A stretch of DNA of 64,000 nt, taken from NCBI GenBank assembly GCA_015179025.1, contig WHUX01000093.1, positions 141,879-205,878 on the forward strand. Direction: 5' to 3'. How positions within the stretch are numbered: position 1 is the stretch's first letter; each line of letters opens with the position of its first letter. Of the stretch, positions 12,801-24,629 are shown one piece after another. This DNA comes from Terfezia claveryi. Lineage: Eukaryota; Ascomycota; Pezizomycetes; Pezizales; Pezizaceae. The notes below the pieces were generated by a model. That model did not search any database. It was given only the letters and a program-made list of their open reading frames with translations, and had not been told where the DNA came from. The position numbers were made by a program, and so were the translations under genes.

Positions 12801-13798
12801 TGAAGAGGGGATAAATAACAATTCGTGTCTACTGTGCAAACCAGCAGGTTTGTGAATAAGAGGAATACATGATTTACTTATGTTATTTAGCGTTGCATGT
12901 CTCAGGGCAGCAGTGATATGTTTACACCGTACTATGTCATAATTATATAACCTATAGTCTACTCCCGCGAAAATCTTATACCCATGTTAAAGAACCCCGT
13001 ATACCTACGAAACGGGAAAATTTAATATGGCTTTTACCATTGACATTGGGCTCTCAAAGTTCCCTTCCAGACGTGCGGGATTTACTGTATATGATAGCCA
13101 GGATACCGGTTAAATGCATACGAATAGATTAAAGTTCTACTCGCAAAAATTGGCACTGTGCCCTGCTACACCCCGGGACTGCAAACATCCGGCATTAGTC
13201 CCAGGTGGAGGGAGCCCGTCGTCTGCGTTCGATAAATTCGCGTATAGACCGCCGAAAATGGTGAAAAGAAACCTCTATATCCATGCCACTACCAATGTGA
13301 TCTTTGCATCCAGAGATCAACTGTGGGCAATGCGTGTTGAGATGTAAGCTCACAAGTTGCAATTGTCCTCAGCTTTTTACACACTCTAATTAATGGTTAT
13401 TTCGCAATTACAAAATCGTCATTCAGAATATTCTATCTCATGCATACCTATGCATACAGCTTCGGGCTGCCCGAGGTGGAGAGTCTGTCCGACGGTCAAG
13501 GCTCATCTGATGGTATCAATTGGTCTCAGCTTATACGTGCGACCATACCTCTATATGGAGCCTTGATAGGCGAAGAGTAGAGATGGAGTTTATATCCTTC
13601 GTGGTGCGTGGTCTTGTCTTTATCAAAAATCCTCCTACATAAAGCCTCGCACCGACCCACTGCGTTACCCATTATTTGTATTTGGCCATATACAGAATCT
13701 CGGGCTACAGTTTAGCTGAAGGATTCAATCGGTCATCACTCGCTAAGATATTTTTTTACTTATAGTGAGACTTCCGTGGCTCCAGACCCAATATCACA
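9899..13798. other. Long gene-poor stretch
   Basis: No supported gene in about 3.9 kb. ORFs such as 10580-10975 (+) show no recognisable domain. Near 12660-12800 a TATAAAAG box, a GC-richer segment and a repeated GGGAACCACGGGAG-like region could be an old LTR or promoter relic, but no matching partner was seen. The right end holds the promoter of the chitin deacetylase. Confidence 0.5.
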
Positions 13799-15290
13799 AT
13801 GAAGTACACACTTGCCACCTCGACCGTTTTGATTCTCTTCGCAGCCACTGCAATTGGGATTCCGCAACCAATTGCAAGGACACAGCCAGCATCACCGCAG
13901 TCTGGGCCAAACGTATTTGCCCGACAAGCAGTTACGACAGACGGCAATTGTGGCACCAAAGAGGCTGGTGCTGACAAGGGCTTTCGGTGCCCAGATGCAC
14001 AAGATAAATGTTGCAGTCAATGGGGGTGGTGTGGTGACACTGCAGAGCACTGTGGTGGGTAAATTAATTCCCTACAGGCTGATGGTGATATGGTTACACA
14101 TGAGCAGCACGTTCGTGCCTGATAAAATCTGACTACTCTCGCTTGCAATTGACAACCCGCCCCACGGCCAATAATTTACTGCTCTGTAGGAATATATGCT
14201 AGAACGTATCATGGCTAATGGATATCCGAAATATCATAGGAACCGGCTGTCAGTCTGCATACGGCAGCTGTACTGGCGGAACAACTTCTCCACCAACGAC
14301 GACTACTCAACCACAGCCATCCGGTGCCCGTCCCAAGTTGGGCAATGTGCCATATGGTGTTACATTAAGTGCTTGTACTGTTCCAGGCACAGTTGCATTG
14401 ACTTTTGACGACGGCCCGTACATGTACGTATAAAATCTTGATTACCCAGGATAAATGAATTGCCGTCATATATGTCAGGACTTAGGCTAATAATTTTGTC
14501 TACGCCTACAGATACACCCAGAGGCTGCTTGACATTCTTAATGGAAGGGGTGTCAAGGCTACATTCTTTTTCAAGTACGTTACATTTCCCACAGGATAGG
14601 ATATGAACTTTATCAAAACCCTTCGTGCAATAAATTGTATATATCTAGGACTTCATTCTGACGTAATTTACTTGATACAGTGGTGATAATTGGGGCCCTG
14701 CAATCACCGTCGATAGTGATGCACAGCAAGTCATAAGAAATACCTACAATACCGGTCACCAAATCGCCTCCCACACCTGGTCACATCCAGATTTAGATAC
14801 TTTAAGTGCAGATGGTATTCAATCGCAGATGAATGAACTTGAGAGTGCACTTCTCAACATCATCGGAAGATACCCAACATATATGCGTCCGCCATACCTC
14901 AACTGTGGTGCCATATGTCTAAGTACTCTCAACACACTTGGCTACCATGTCATAAGTACGAACCTCGACACCCTAGATTGGCAATTTAATACTCCGTCCA
15001 CAAACTGGCAGTCTCAGCAGATTTTTAGTAATGCAATATCTTCCATTAACGGATCAAGCGGAAGCTGGAATGTCTTAGCCCATTCTGTTCATGAGTCGTC
15101 CGTGGACTTATTGGCGGGATATATGATCGATCTAGCCATAGCGAAAGGATATAGGCGTAAGTATAGATTCCAGGCTCGGGATAAACACAGAACGTGTATA
15201 CTAATTCGATGCATCTCTATTGCTATAGTTGTGACCGTTGGCGAATGCCTGGGTGACCCACCAGCAAACTGGTACAGAACCACTCTATAA
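13799..15290 (+). CDS. Secreted chitin deacetylase with CBM18 chitin-binding domain (5 exons)
   Basis: Exons 13799-14054, 14240-14423, 14512-14574, 14681-15156 and 15229-15290 join in frame through GT..AG introns to 346 residues. Order: signal peptide (1-20, KYTLATSTVLILFAATAIG), a CBM18 hevein-type chitin-binding domain (about 48-97, eight Cys, KCCSQWGWCGD), a Thr/Pro linker, then a carbohydrate-esterase-4 (NodB) domain. CE4 motifs visible: TFDDGP (about 140), the metal ligands HTWSH (about 199), RPPY (about 237), DTLDW, and LAHSVHE near the end. The enzyme removes acetyl groups from chitin, giving chitosan in the wall or hiding chitin from detection; it acts outside the cell. The LAHSVHE motif has Ser where Asp is common (HDxH). 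The last exon ends VGECLGDPPANWYR, typical of fungal members. Fully open, no damage. Confidence 0.92.
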
Positions 15291-18200
15291 GAAATTATGC
15301 TCCACATTTGTGGGACATGATTTTACTACTTTCATGCTTTGGGTTCCTTTTTTTTGGATCATGCATCAGGCCGGTGTTTTGTCTTTTGAATTTCGGACCT
15401 GACTATTTCCAGCTGGGGACCATATCGACCAATTCCTTACTTCTAGGAGGCATCTTGCGTTTGTCAGCAGAGGGACTATTGTACGCACGCAGAGGGGCTT
15501 TATAAATTGTGGATGTAGAATTTGGGGAACTCGCTAAAAAAGATTCTCACCAATAATTAAAGAATGGAAATCTTCTGCATATGAAGTTCAGGCTTCGATT
15601 CAAATTTGGCGGGTCCCTGCTTCCTGTGTGGTTGGGGTTGATGGAATCGATTAGCGCACATTGTACTGTACAAATTAACTAACCATTTCTATCCGAACCT
15701 TTTTACGAATTTCTGTACTGGTACCTAAGTAATGGTATACAAATTATCAGGCGGATTAGGTGCTGAGTTCATACCAACTCAGTCACTGCTATGATGCAAA
15801 GGTGGGAATGTAGGTATACAGATTTTGTACGGCACATGTGTATCACTTTGCCTTCTTTATGTACATGCATGCATATATTGGTGGCCAAAAGTTGAAAGTG
15901 ATATGTACATAGGTTGACACCATTAGCATCTACATTTGCAAGTATTAGCAATTGGGTGTACTTAACTACTCTTAAAGTACTTACACTTGATTTCTGCGAT
16001 CTGAGGGATTTTCTTACATGCACCGTGCTTTCAAAATAGGCTTCGGGTTTTCACAATCCCTATGCCCTGAACTCGAAGTGCCCCCTGCAAAGGCCACCCT
16101 GGTACTCCGTGTTTGTGTTCTCTTCAGTCAAAATAAACGCTTACCTTTACTATTAAGTAACTCGTCTTTTGACTCCTTCACGCTGAAAAGCATGTCGACT
16201 TCTCCTCTCTACGACCGCTTGCTCCCGGATTCCCTACTTTGGGAACTCCGTGAAGTCCTCATCGCCTGAAGCCTCACGCTTAGCGTTGCGGATTTTGCTG
16301 CTGCCCGTTCACTTGCCCCCGGCACCGCATACGTGCCCCGTACTGCCCCCTCGACCTAGGTATAGGAGCCGATTCGTGCAAACGAATCCGGTAGTACCTC
16401 AAACACCGACGGTCGCGCCGATTCTCGTCGGCACCCAAGTACACCGACGCCAGTACCGCCACTGATGTGGCACCAGCATCACGCGAGCACTCAGCCACTG
16501 CGAAAGTGGCTACTCCCAAAAAGACTTCTCGCCACTGCCACTGCGAAATGGCATCGAACACTCCCCAGGTCTCCCCGACCCAAAGGGAAGGCACCGGCTG
16601 ACGTTGCCAACAATTCTTCTCGCGCTGCAAAGCGCCCACCTTCTTACCTCCGGCGGTTAGAAAAGCGTGCCCAGGACCGTCTAGCACTTCAAAGTAGTCT
16701 AGGACACTCTCCCATCGACTAACCTCTCTTGGCCAAAAAACTGGGGGGGGGGGGGTGGCCAACCAGACTAGGGGGGGTGGCCAACCAGACTAGGGGGGTC
16801 ACGTTTAAATTCGTTTTGCTCGCTCCGTTTCTGGGCCCCGGCAGGTCTAAAATTAACTTCTTTTTCTGCCTCTTTTGGCTTATTTTAACCTGTTTTTCTC
16901 TTCACCCTGTCTTGATTCGTACTGTATATGCCCAAAACCCCTGCTGTAACGGAGGCCAGCGACCTACAGAAAAGAGTGAATGCCCGGGTTTACAGCTACA
17001 GAACTTTCCGCAACAACCACGTATCGGAAACGACTCCAGATAGCTCTAATAAATCCTCAAAGATATTAGATGAGTTCACAGAGACTGACTGTACTTACTG
17101 GCACCTCAACATAGTAATCAGTGTTGTTTGCCTCCGTGAGCCAAAGTTCTCCACAAATCGATGATTGCTTCTTCTACTTAACCCCAGGGTACTCGATTCT
17201 AAAAATGCAGTAAGTAATGTGAGTTTGTATATTCTCAAGACTCATGATTGTAGATTATACAGTCCACCGTTGCTATACCGGACGGCTATACAATACCGGA
17301 CCGGATAGAGTGCTAGAAGAGTGCAGGGGTCTTCTTATCCCTGTCCCCATACATTTCTCCCTCGCTATACCGGACGAGGCATGTTCGGTTGCTGAATAAT
17401 CTACTCTGTTAGGCTTAATGTGACCCTTATTGGAAGGCAAATTGGGAGTTCTCAGAACCACGTGACTGGTCAGCCCCTGTCTGAGGGCTAGCGATTTCTA
17501 TACCGGAACCTTGCTGCTGTAGAGAACAGGTGAGTCCTCTTAACTCGGATTGATACGGTATCAGTGGCTGTCGCTACTGGGTATTTCCATGGTGACTGCA
17601 TCCCTCACTTGCAATATGGTCTAGGTACGTACTAATATATCTGTCTATATTTCATATGTATGGATATTCAGAAAACAAGCGGCATTACAAAGGTACCTTG
17701 TTAACGCTTCGAACGCCGTCACCGCTTCCACGTAATAGCTGTATCAATACGCTAGATATTTTAATTCGCAAGGTTTCCAGCTATCGGCGTTACAAGGAGT
17801 CGCTGTTACCACTTTGTGAACTGATATCTGCGCAGATTTTACGCAGCTACAGCGTCGTATATGCATGTATCATGTGCATTTTCACCATTATAAGAACTCT
17901 AGAACTCTATTGTAAGGATATATAAATTGGCTAGAGACTAACTTTCGAGAACAATAATATTGTGTCGATGGTGCGATCGACAAATCTAGATTGCTATCCC
18001 AGTGCGGAGCTACAATTAAGTAGTTTATATTAAATTCACACAGATACGGAGGCCTGATTTTGTTGAACATGTATATGCCGACGGCATGGCCATCACCAAA
18101 TATCAATGCCTTCCACATTCAATAGTATTTTTTTTCCGACGGAAAAAGGATTTCTGCCGCCAAGATTATTGGTAATATATTTACCCTGATCTCTTTCTCA

Positions 18201-18440
18201 ACAACCATAACTTTCACACAAAATGAAACCCAAACAAGACTGCTCCCACTGTGAATACTAAACTTGCACCTTAATTTGGCGTGTATCTAACGATTTCCCC
18301 TGCCTACCATCCCTAGCAACCCCCTCCCTCATCTGACTTCACATACAATACTCCCAGCATAGCATTTACCCCAACACCACCTGCGCACCCAGATTGATTG
18401 AATGTCCCGTTTTATAGTGCGGTATATCCTTAGGTAGGTA
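15291..18440. other. Decayed intergenic region with ORF debris
   Basis: Between about 16190 and 16720 the plus strand carries coding-like pieces in different frames (for example LYDRLLPDSLLWELREVL, then DFAAARSLAPGTAYVPRTAP, then ATPKKTSRH), suggesting an old frameshifted ORF, perhaps from a retroelement ORF1; not proven. At 16741-16800 a G-rich unit containing TGGCCAACCAGACTAG occurs twice in tandem. Around 17270-17510 the word CTATACCGGA recurs four times next to a TACAGTCCACC end, as in Tc1/mariner-like termini, but no opposite end was found. Confidence 0.4.
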
Positions 18441-19151
18441 TGTCTATGTCACAACAATTGCTCCTCCGTCCCAACCAAGAATATATGCACTAGAGACGGC
18501 ACGGATCGAATCTTCAGCGGCATTATTCAAACTCCAGGACGGAAAGCCTGGACCTCCAGGAAGAATACAGCGAAATTGGCAACGGGAGATGGTGATAAGG
18601 AGGTAGTATCGTAGTTTGCATAGTGGGTAGCCTAGAATAAGGAGGCACCACGGAGGTGTGTGCAATCCGAGAGATAAGCCACAAGTATAGGACAGAGAGA
18701 GGCTACAACGCAAGAGGAGACGGTATAAAGTTGGGCTTGCGCTGTCCAGCCAAGGTCGTATAAGATCGTCGGCCACCAAATTGTACACATCCCAAAGTTT
18801 AGTGAGTGTCGATATATATAGTTGGTAGAGTTAACTGTATCTTCCCATGCGACGGATAACTCACTAGAAACAGAGAGAAACGCTGCATGATTATATTCAA
18901 CAGAAAATAATTCCAAGACATGAACAATGTTGTTCCAATTTGCGATCCCTCTTATACGTTGTTAGCTGTGATATTGTAATTTCAGAATCATGATATTCTC
19001 TCTTCATGCGTTGGGACACAATGAATTGCTCGTTGGGTTGAGGAAGGTAGTGGTATAGAGAGAGGAGGGAAGTAAAAAGTAACCCATCAGGCCGGTCAAC
19101 ATGGTCATCTATGAATTTGAAGACGTAATGGATTATGTTGGTTGTGGTCAA
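18441..19151 (-). pseudogene. Relic of an MFS transporter (DAL5/TNA1-like)
   Basis: The minus frame 18916-18632 contains IWWPTILYDLGWTAQAQLYT and VVASLCPILVAYLSD, the TM7-TM8 region and the following loop of anion:cation symporter-type MFS permeases. The sequence then shifts frame and continues in 18788-18444 as GGPGFPSWSLNNAAEDSIRA, matching the next conserved block (SWxxNN, KRA). Upstream, 19080-18990 (FIVSQRMKREYHDSE) resembles the charged loop before TM7. There is no N-terminal half, and stops and frame changes are present, so this is a truncated, non-functional fragment. Substrate class (vitamin, nicotinate or allantoate) cannot be told. Confidence 0.6.
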
Positions 19152-22100
19152 TCAATTCGTTACTAGCACTAATCTTGAGAGAACATTACAACTTTCTTCA
19201 AACAGGAGATGTTCCGCCATCTAGGGTTGCATTATCATGACCTTAGGTTAGCTTCAATGACTTGACAGGTATATCTCACGCGACATACTTATTTATTCTT
19301 TCTCCCTTAATTCCCAATTCCAGTATGTGTCAATGAGTTGTGGTACGGTCAGTGAAAGCTCCCACCATCTGTGCCGTGATAATGGCAGAGGACTCTATTT
19401 TAACTGACACAAAGGCAATCTCCAATAATCCCTCAAAAATCACGGCCATAGAACTCGAACTCACGAATGATCTCACCAGAAAAAGTAGCCCATGGCGCTT
19501 GTAAAAGCAGCTCAAAAAGGTAGCAATGCCATAATTCATAGCTATTGAATCAATACGGAGCTCGGTCATTTCCAAGTTCGACGAGTTATACCTAGCTTTA
19601 TCTTGTAAATCTAGTTTTCGGTATTGGCTACTTTTGGCTATCTTTCAAGACTATTGCCATCATACTGTCTATTTAATTACCAGGGATCTCTACTCACAAG
19701 GGTCTCTAGACCTATTCCTCCACCGTGGTCTCCGAGGAAAAGCCACCAGAATTCGATGGTTTGGGGCCAGCTTAACGGCTTCAGGGTTAATCATGGAACT
19801 CAAGCCTGTCGATAACAGTCATTGCATACCTCAAATATTTGCCTAAAATGCAAAACTTGGGGATGCATATATTGTGACCGTACTTAGTTTCTTGTTGTGG
19901 TTGAAACTATGCGAGCGGACACACACCACAGCCCCAGATACTCCGTAGTAGCGAAACGTCGCAGCGACTAGGATGCTCCACATAAACGGCATGACAAACC
20001 TGAGGGAAGTATTTAGGCATTGTCATCATATCAGACTTTGACCCTCATCTGCTCTTTCATTTTGACAGCTTACATAGAGGAGCTGGAGAGCGAAGTAGAG
20101 TGTATATCTTAACTTAGTTGCTAGCGCTCCCCCGAGAGGAGGATTTTGATTTCACTTAGAGTGCGACGTTGTTGACAGTCCGGGGAAGGTCTCCCTCCTA
20201 CCCCTGCCGATAAAGCTATTCCTAGTACCCAGCACTACCTAAAAACAGCTCCTCTGAAGCATTACCCATCGTATGAATCCCTCAATCAAGGAAATTCTTT
20301 TGGTAGAGATATGTAGCTAGATAGTCCGAGGTTCCACTGCTTTCCTAATCCTGACATAGTTGATATGTACGGTATATACTAGAATACCGCTGAAATCTTG
20401 CGGACAAGACTGCAGTCTTATTTACAGTGGGCCGGTTTTGCCAAAAGCTCTTTCCGTATCTTATTCATGATTACTTTCTTAATCATCCTTACATAATTAA
20501 TTATAGGTACTTTCTCACGCATGGTGTACCCGAATGTAATACTGCGAAGTTGTAGATACAATCAGCTCCGACATATACATAGGCCACACACATCCCAGGT
20601 ACAACTGTTCTAGCCATGCTTTTAAACTATCTCTTCACCTACATAACTGAATATGAGATAGAGCTTGGAAAGCCTCAGATTCTATATTGGATTTTGTACT
20701 GTCGGAATCATCAGAGCCGGCGCTTTCTGAGTTGGCGCTTTTTGAGCCTGTGGCAAGTAGTTTAACGGACCAACCACATATCCATCAATTTCATGAATAT
20801 TGATGTCCGTATCTTCACTACCATCCAGTGCTACTGTTAGGCCAAAATGTTGAATAAACATATCCATCTGTACAAGAATATTCTTATCCTTTTTGTGGAG
20901 GGAGGAATTTCTCACCATATGTACATCCCGCAACCGCTCATAATGACTTTACAGTCAATAACTATGGCATCTCTACATGAATAATTGTACAACAGCATTC
21001 ATCGTGCTTAAGCAGTTGATTCTTACCCAGGCACTGATTTTTCTTACCGATGATCCTGTGGTTCCACCCGGATCCACACGAGAACCTACAGTGTGGAGCA
21101 CGAGACGCAGGAGGGGGTAGAAAGAAGGAAGGGGGTTCTACAGAAATAGGAAACATTATGGGAGAGCAGTGAGAGAGGGAGTAGGAGCTAATGTGAGGGG
21201 AGATTCCAGGATGGGAGGATCCTATGATATTGTCTCCTCTACGGACAAAGACAATTCCGTTGAGACGAATTTTATGTTATTAAATTGTGCTCTCGAGCAT
21301 ACATCATGCTGTTTAAAGCCTCCTATATGCAACAAATTTAAGATCGTTCACTCTACAGTTGCTCTTTGCAACTGCTATATGTGAAAAGCTCCTTTGATCC
21401 TCTCCCTTTCCACCTAATTACTACTCTAATTCTCCTTATCTTGAGCTGCCTCTGATCCTCCTTCAAATTTTCCATGCAAAGCAGTCAAATTCTCCTCGCC
21501 TCCGCTTCCCCTAAACTTCTTCCCAAGACCGCTGAATAACAATTACTACTCTAATCCTTCTTTCCACCCATCTTCCTTCTTCCGCTCCCCCCTTTTCCTG
21601 CAGAACTACACCCATGCCTCCCGTGCCTGCCTATTTGCTAGTTTATAACTATGCCAAACTATAACTGAATATACAACAGGTGAAATCTGGATCTTAACGT
21701 AGAGATCATGTGGTGATTATCCATAGGCTAATTCCTCTACAGTAGGATAGAATTTTTCTATTTTATTGCTTTTTCCAATTCTATAATTCCCTTTTAGTCT
21801 GCTTTTGGAGACGAGCTATCTACTCACGAGAGCAATTACTGCTAAAGCGAGTGCAGAGATGATTGGTGTCTTAAAATAAGTAGGTGGTCATTAAAACCGT
21901 ACACACGTATTCCTTGCTTAACATCATGAAGAGGGTCATCCGAATTGTTGATTTGACGTCATACAATAATACCCTTGAGCGAAACAACGGCAAATCAGGA
22001 TTCCCCCCTCACTCCACCACTTCATTCAGACGGTCTATATACACATGTCCCCGTATATTATATCTCTAGGATATACTTATTTCTATGGCGCGCAAAATGG

Positions 22101-22583
22101 GTGTAAAGCGGGGAGGAATTACGGGGAGTGGGGAGTAATGGTAAAATAGCGCCTCCGCAGTCCCACGCAGCCGCATGCTTTGATTGTCAGATGACTCTTC
22201 AGATCTGGTAATAAGAGTGCTATCTATCAACTTCCAATGTGTCCTGTCCAATCAACCACCATGCATCGAAGTACGTTTTAATAGTTTTTTTTTTCTTTTT
22301 CTTTTTTTCGAAGTCTGTACCCACTCACATTCAGCCTTAGGCAATGGCGAGGCTCGGTGACTACTGTTTATGCGCCTACTGCGCCGATCTATCTACATGA
22401 CAAGTGAAAACCAGTTGCGTGTCTGGCTGGATCTTCATGCACCCGTCAGGTTTGTTAATGGGAGCTCTCTACCTACTTATGTACAAACGGTTCTAATGAT
22501 TGTCAAGCTACACTACTCCATATAGATGCCCCATATTTTCCCTCATCCTCCTTCCCGAATTTCCTCCTTGACAGCACCATTGG
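19152..22583. other. Gene-free AT-rich stretch
   Basis: I see no supported gene or recognisable element. ORFs are short and lack domain similarity. One TACTCCGTA word lies near 19938, and T-rich tracts occur near 22286-22310. Confidence 0.45.
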
Positions 22584-22656
22584 CGGTGGGGTGTGGATTC
22601 GAACCCCCGCCCACCTCCAGCTGCTGCACAGCTGCCCAACTTCGCCAGCATCCCCT
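22584..22656 (-). other. tRNA-like segment (pseudo-tRNA or SINE head)
   Basis: On the minus strand an A-box-like word TGGCGAAGTTGG (22648-22637) precedes a B-box GGTTCGAATCC (22605-22595), the internal promoter pair of RNA polymerase III genes. Between them a 5-bp stem CAGCT/AGCTG closes a 7-nt loop GTGCAGC with T at position 33 and GCA where an anticodon (Cys) would be. The D arm is too short, the T stem has two mismatches and the acceptor stem does not pair, so it is not a working tRNA. A tRNA-derived SINE head or decayed tRNA is the best guess. It ends about 50 bp left of the TTAA element. Confidence 0.35.
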
Positions 22657-23097
22657 TGGTACCGTAGTGTGTTTCAGAGCCACAAAGTCGGTATTATTAT
22701 TGGTTAACACTATGGTACAAACTTTGTATGGAAGTGAGTAGATTACGTGAATTATGAGTGAGTAACTCACCTCTATGCTCACATCGTGGGTGACAATGTG
22801 AACGTCCTAGTGAGTCATTTCTCAATGGTGAGTAAAATTGTGCACCAATGGGTGAAGGATGGTGAAGTAGTTGAACTACTCACCCTCATGATTCACTCCC
22901 TTACTTACCATGGCACCCATATAAAGTGAGCTTGCTTGTCACTCACTGGAGGTTAGTATAGTTCGCTCACTTCTTATTCCTCTATGACTCACCTCATTCC
23001 ACTCACTTACTACATGCGATGCTTCTTTATTCACTAGTTTATTCACTATATTATGCCTCTATATTTATTTACTTACATGTTTACTACATCTACACTT

Positions 23098-23330
23098 TTG
23101 GTATGACTCTCAGATTTCCTGCGACATGGTCCATAATAGTTTTGAGAGTCGGACAGCTTTTGGTATGACTCTCAGATTGCCCGCGACATGGCTCATGACA
23201 GTTTTGAGAGTCGGACAGCTTTTGGTATAACTCTCAGATTGCCCGTGACATGGCTCATGACAGTTTTGAGAGTCGGACAGCTTTTGGTATAACTCTTAGA
23301 TTGCCTGCGACATAGCCTATAATAGTAGGA
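23098..23330. repeat. 61-bp tandem repeat, 3.7 copies
   Basis: Units begin TTTGGTATGACTCTCAGAT and end TTTTGAGAGTCGGACAGC. The second and third copies are almost identical; the first and the truncated fourth differ mainly by C/T and G/A changes. Each unit contains GACTCTC and its inverse GAGAGTC about 35 bp apart, so each copy can fold on itself. Confidence 0.8.
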
Positions 23331-23524
23331 GTGAATATTAGATGCTCGATCGTTATCTATTATTCTCGTCGGGAAGTCTATATTGTTAGTCTTAATGTTG
23401 TATATATACTTCCCTTCCTCGCACTTTTTCTTCTATTCTCTCTCTACAGTTCACCCTCTTGCCTTATCAATTCTATAATACTTCAACCAGACTAAATACT
23501 TCTACACTTATTGGCTCCTATGTG

Positions 23525-23715
23525 AGTATTAGTATGCGCAATAATATGAAGTAATATATATGCAATGATATGAAGTAAGATATGTACAGAATGATATAAA
23601 GTAATATGTATGCAATTAACAAATATAAAGTAAGATGTGCGCACAACGATATGACTCGGAAGCAATATGTATGTAATGTGCAATGATGTGAAGTAAGATG
23701 TGTGCGCACAATGTA
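23525..23715. repeat. AT-rich imperfect minisatellite
   Basis: Repeats of an ATGAAGTAAKATRTRTGC-like unit of roughly 25-35 bp (for example near 23545, 23568, 23592, 23625 and 23688) fill the middle of the TTAA element. No coding potential is seen. Confidence 0.55.
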
Positions 23716-24170
23716 GTTTATGTTTAAAAGAGTTCTATGCACAACAATATTCTAGTTGCTCATATCTACGTTCACAGGAAAAGTGCGTAACAGTGGCTCA
23801 CTTATGGCTCCACTGACATGCTCACTTCAGCCTTCAATTGTGTGAAAATCTTTTCACATAGTGTGAGTTTTCAGTGAGTAACACCCATACAAAACATGCA
23901 CTGCATGTGAGCCAGGATAATCATATGCTTACTCACTATAGAATTCACTATTCGATACACCTATGGGTCACCTTTTTATCCCCTATACCATTCACATGTT
24001 GTACATACATTGAGGTGAATATTGAGGTGAGTATTTTCCTTACTCACTTTTTTTGTACCATAGTGTTAAAGCTCAGCTTTGTGCAATGCTCTGTGAGGGA
24101 ACAACTGCTGTACGCTGCTCGTTACAACCGCAATGACTAAGCTACGAAACCTCCGATCCATTTCTCCAAT

Positions 24171-24371
24171 TCATTTGGTCCTTTCCTCCTGTCCTGCGTA
24201 AGCTATCGCTATTACAACCTGAATGAAAATGAGTTTACCGTTTTCCCCGACAATCCCTCCTTGCGTCAACGCGACAACCATAAGATCCACCAAGTCCGAG
24301 TTCTCCCTCATCCATTTCTCTTGTTCCTCCCCCATGGTCTCAAACATAACCGTGAACTTGTTCGTCTTCAA
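24171..24371 (-). CDS. Short hypothetical ORF, possibly a fragment
   Basis: Sixty-six codons including MFETMGEEQEKWMRENSDLV and VVALTQGGIVGENGKLI. The composition looks protein-like, but I do not recognise a family and see no splice partners. It lies just right of the TTAA element and may be part of the gene that was there before. Low confidence that it is expressed. Confidence 0.2.
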   Translation of the reverse strand: MKTNKFTVMFETMGEEQEKWMRENSDLVDLMVVALTQGGIVGENGKLIFIQVVIAIAYAGQEERTK

Positions 24372-24629
24372 AACTCGCTCCCATCATACATAAGCATGTG
24401 CCAATCGTCGCGAGCAAATGAACCTAGAATTGAGCGAGGAAATCAGCCTCGATATTCACGAGCAAACAAGCCCTGATATCACTGTCGAAATAAGCCCATA
24501 AATCAGGCTCTAATCGCCATGAAAAAGCCCCCTGCCGTTGGATTGAGCTCCTCCAGCTGTTTGCTTAATCTAGTACGAAGGGGGAAATAGCCGTATGTAG
24601 TATACTTGAGATTACCGTGTCGTATATTG

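Larger units (their letters stand above)
22708..24065. mobile_element. Non-autonomous TTAA-flanked inverted-repeat element
   Basis: The left end CACTATGGTACAAA (22708) and the right end TTTGTACCATAGTG (ending 24065) are perfect inverse complements over 14 bp, each bordered by TTAA (22704-22707 and 24066-24069), as in piggyBac-type target duplications. A Tc1/mariner reading with TA duplication and slightly longer termini is also possible. Subterminal regions are packed with GTGAGT/ACTCAC words on both strands (about 10 on the left in 22730-23010, about 7 on the right in 23790-24060), likely transposase-binding arrays. No transposase frame lies inside, so it would need an enzyme supplied in trans. 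It carries two internal repeat arrays. Confidence 0.7.

Noticed and set aside
12660..12830. Possible solo LTR with a TATAAAAG box
   Set aside because: No TG..CA borders, no target duplication and no second copy in the window.
16280..16762. 160-codon minus-strand ORF
   Set aside because: The plus strand carries more protein-like, frameshifted pieces here; the minus frame is probably their shadow.
17250..17510. Possible Tc1/mariner MITE from TACAGTCCACC and CTATACCGGA words
   Set aside because: The repeated words are all in the same orientation and no inverted right end was found.
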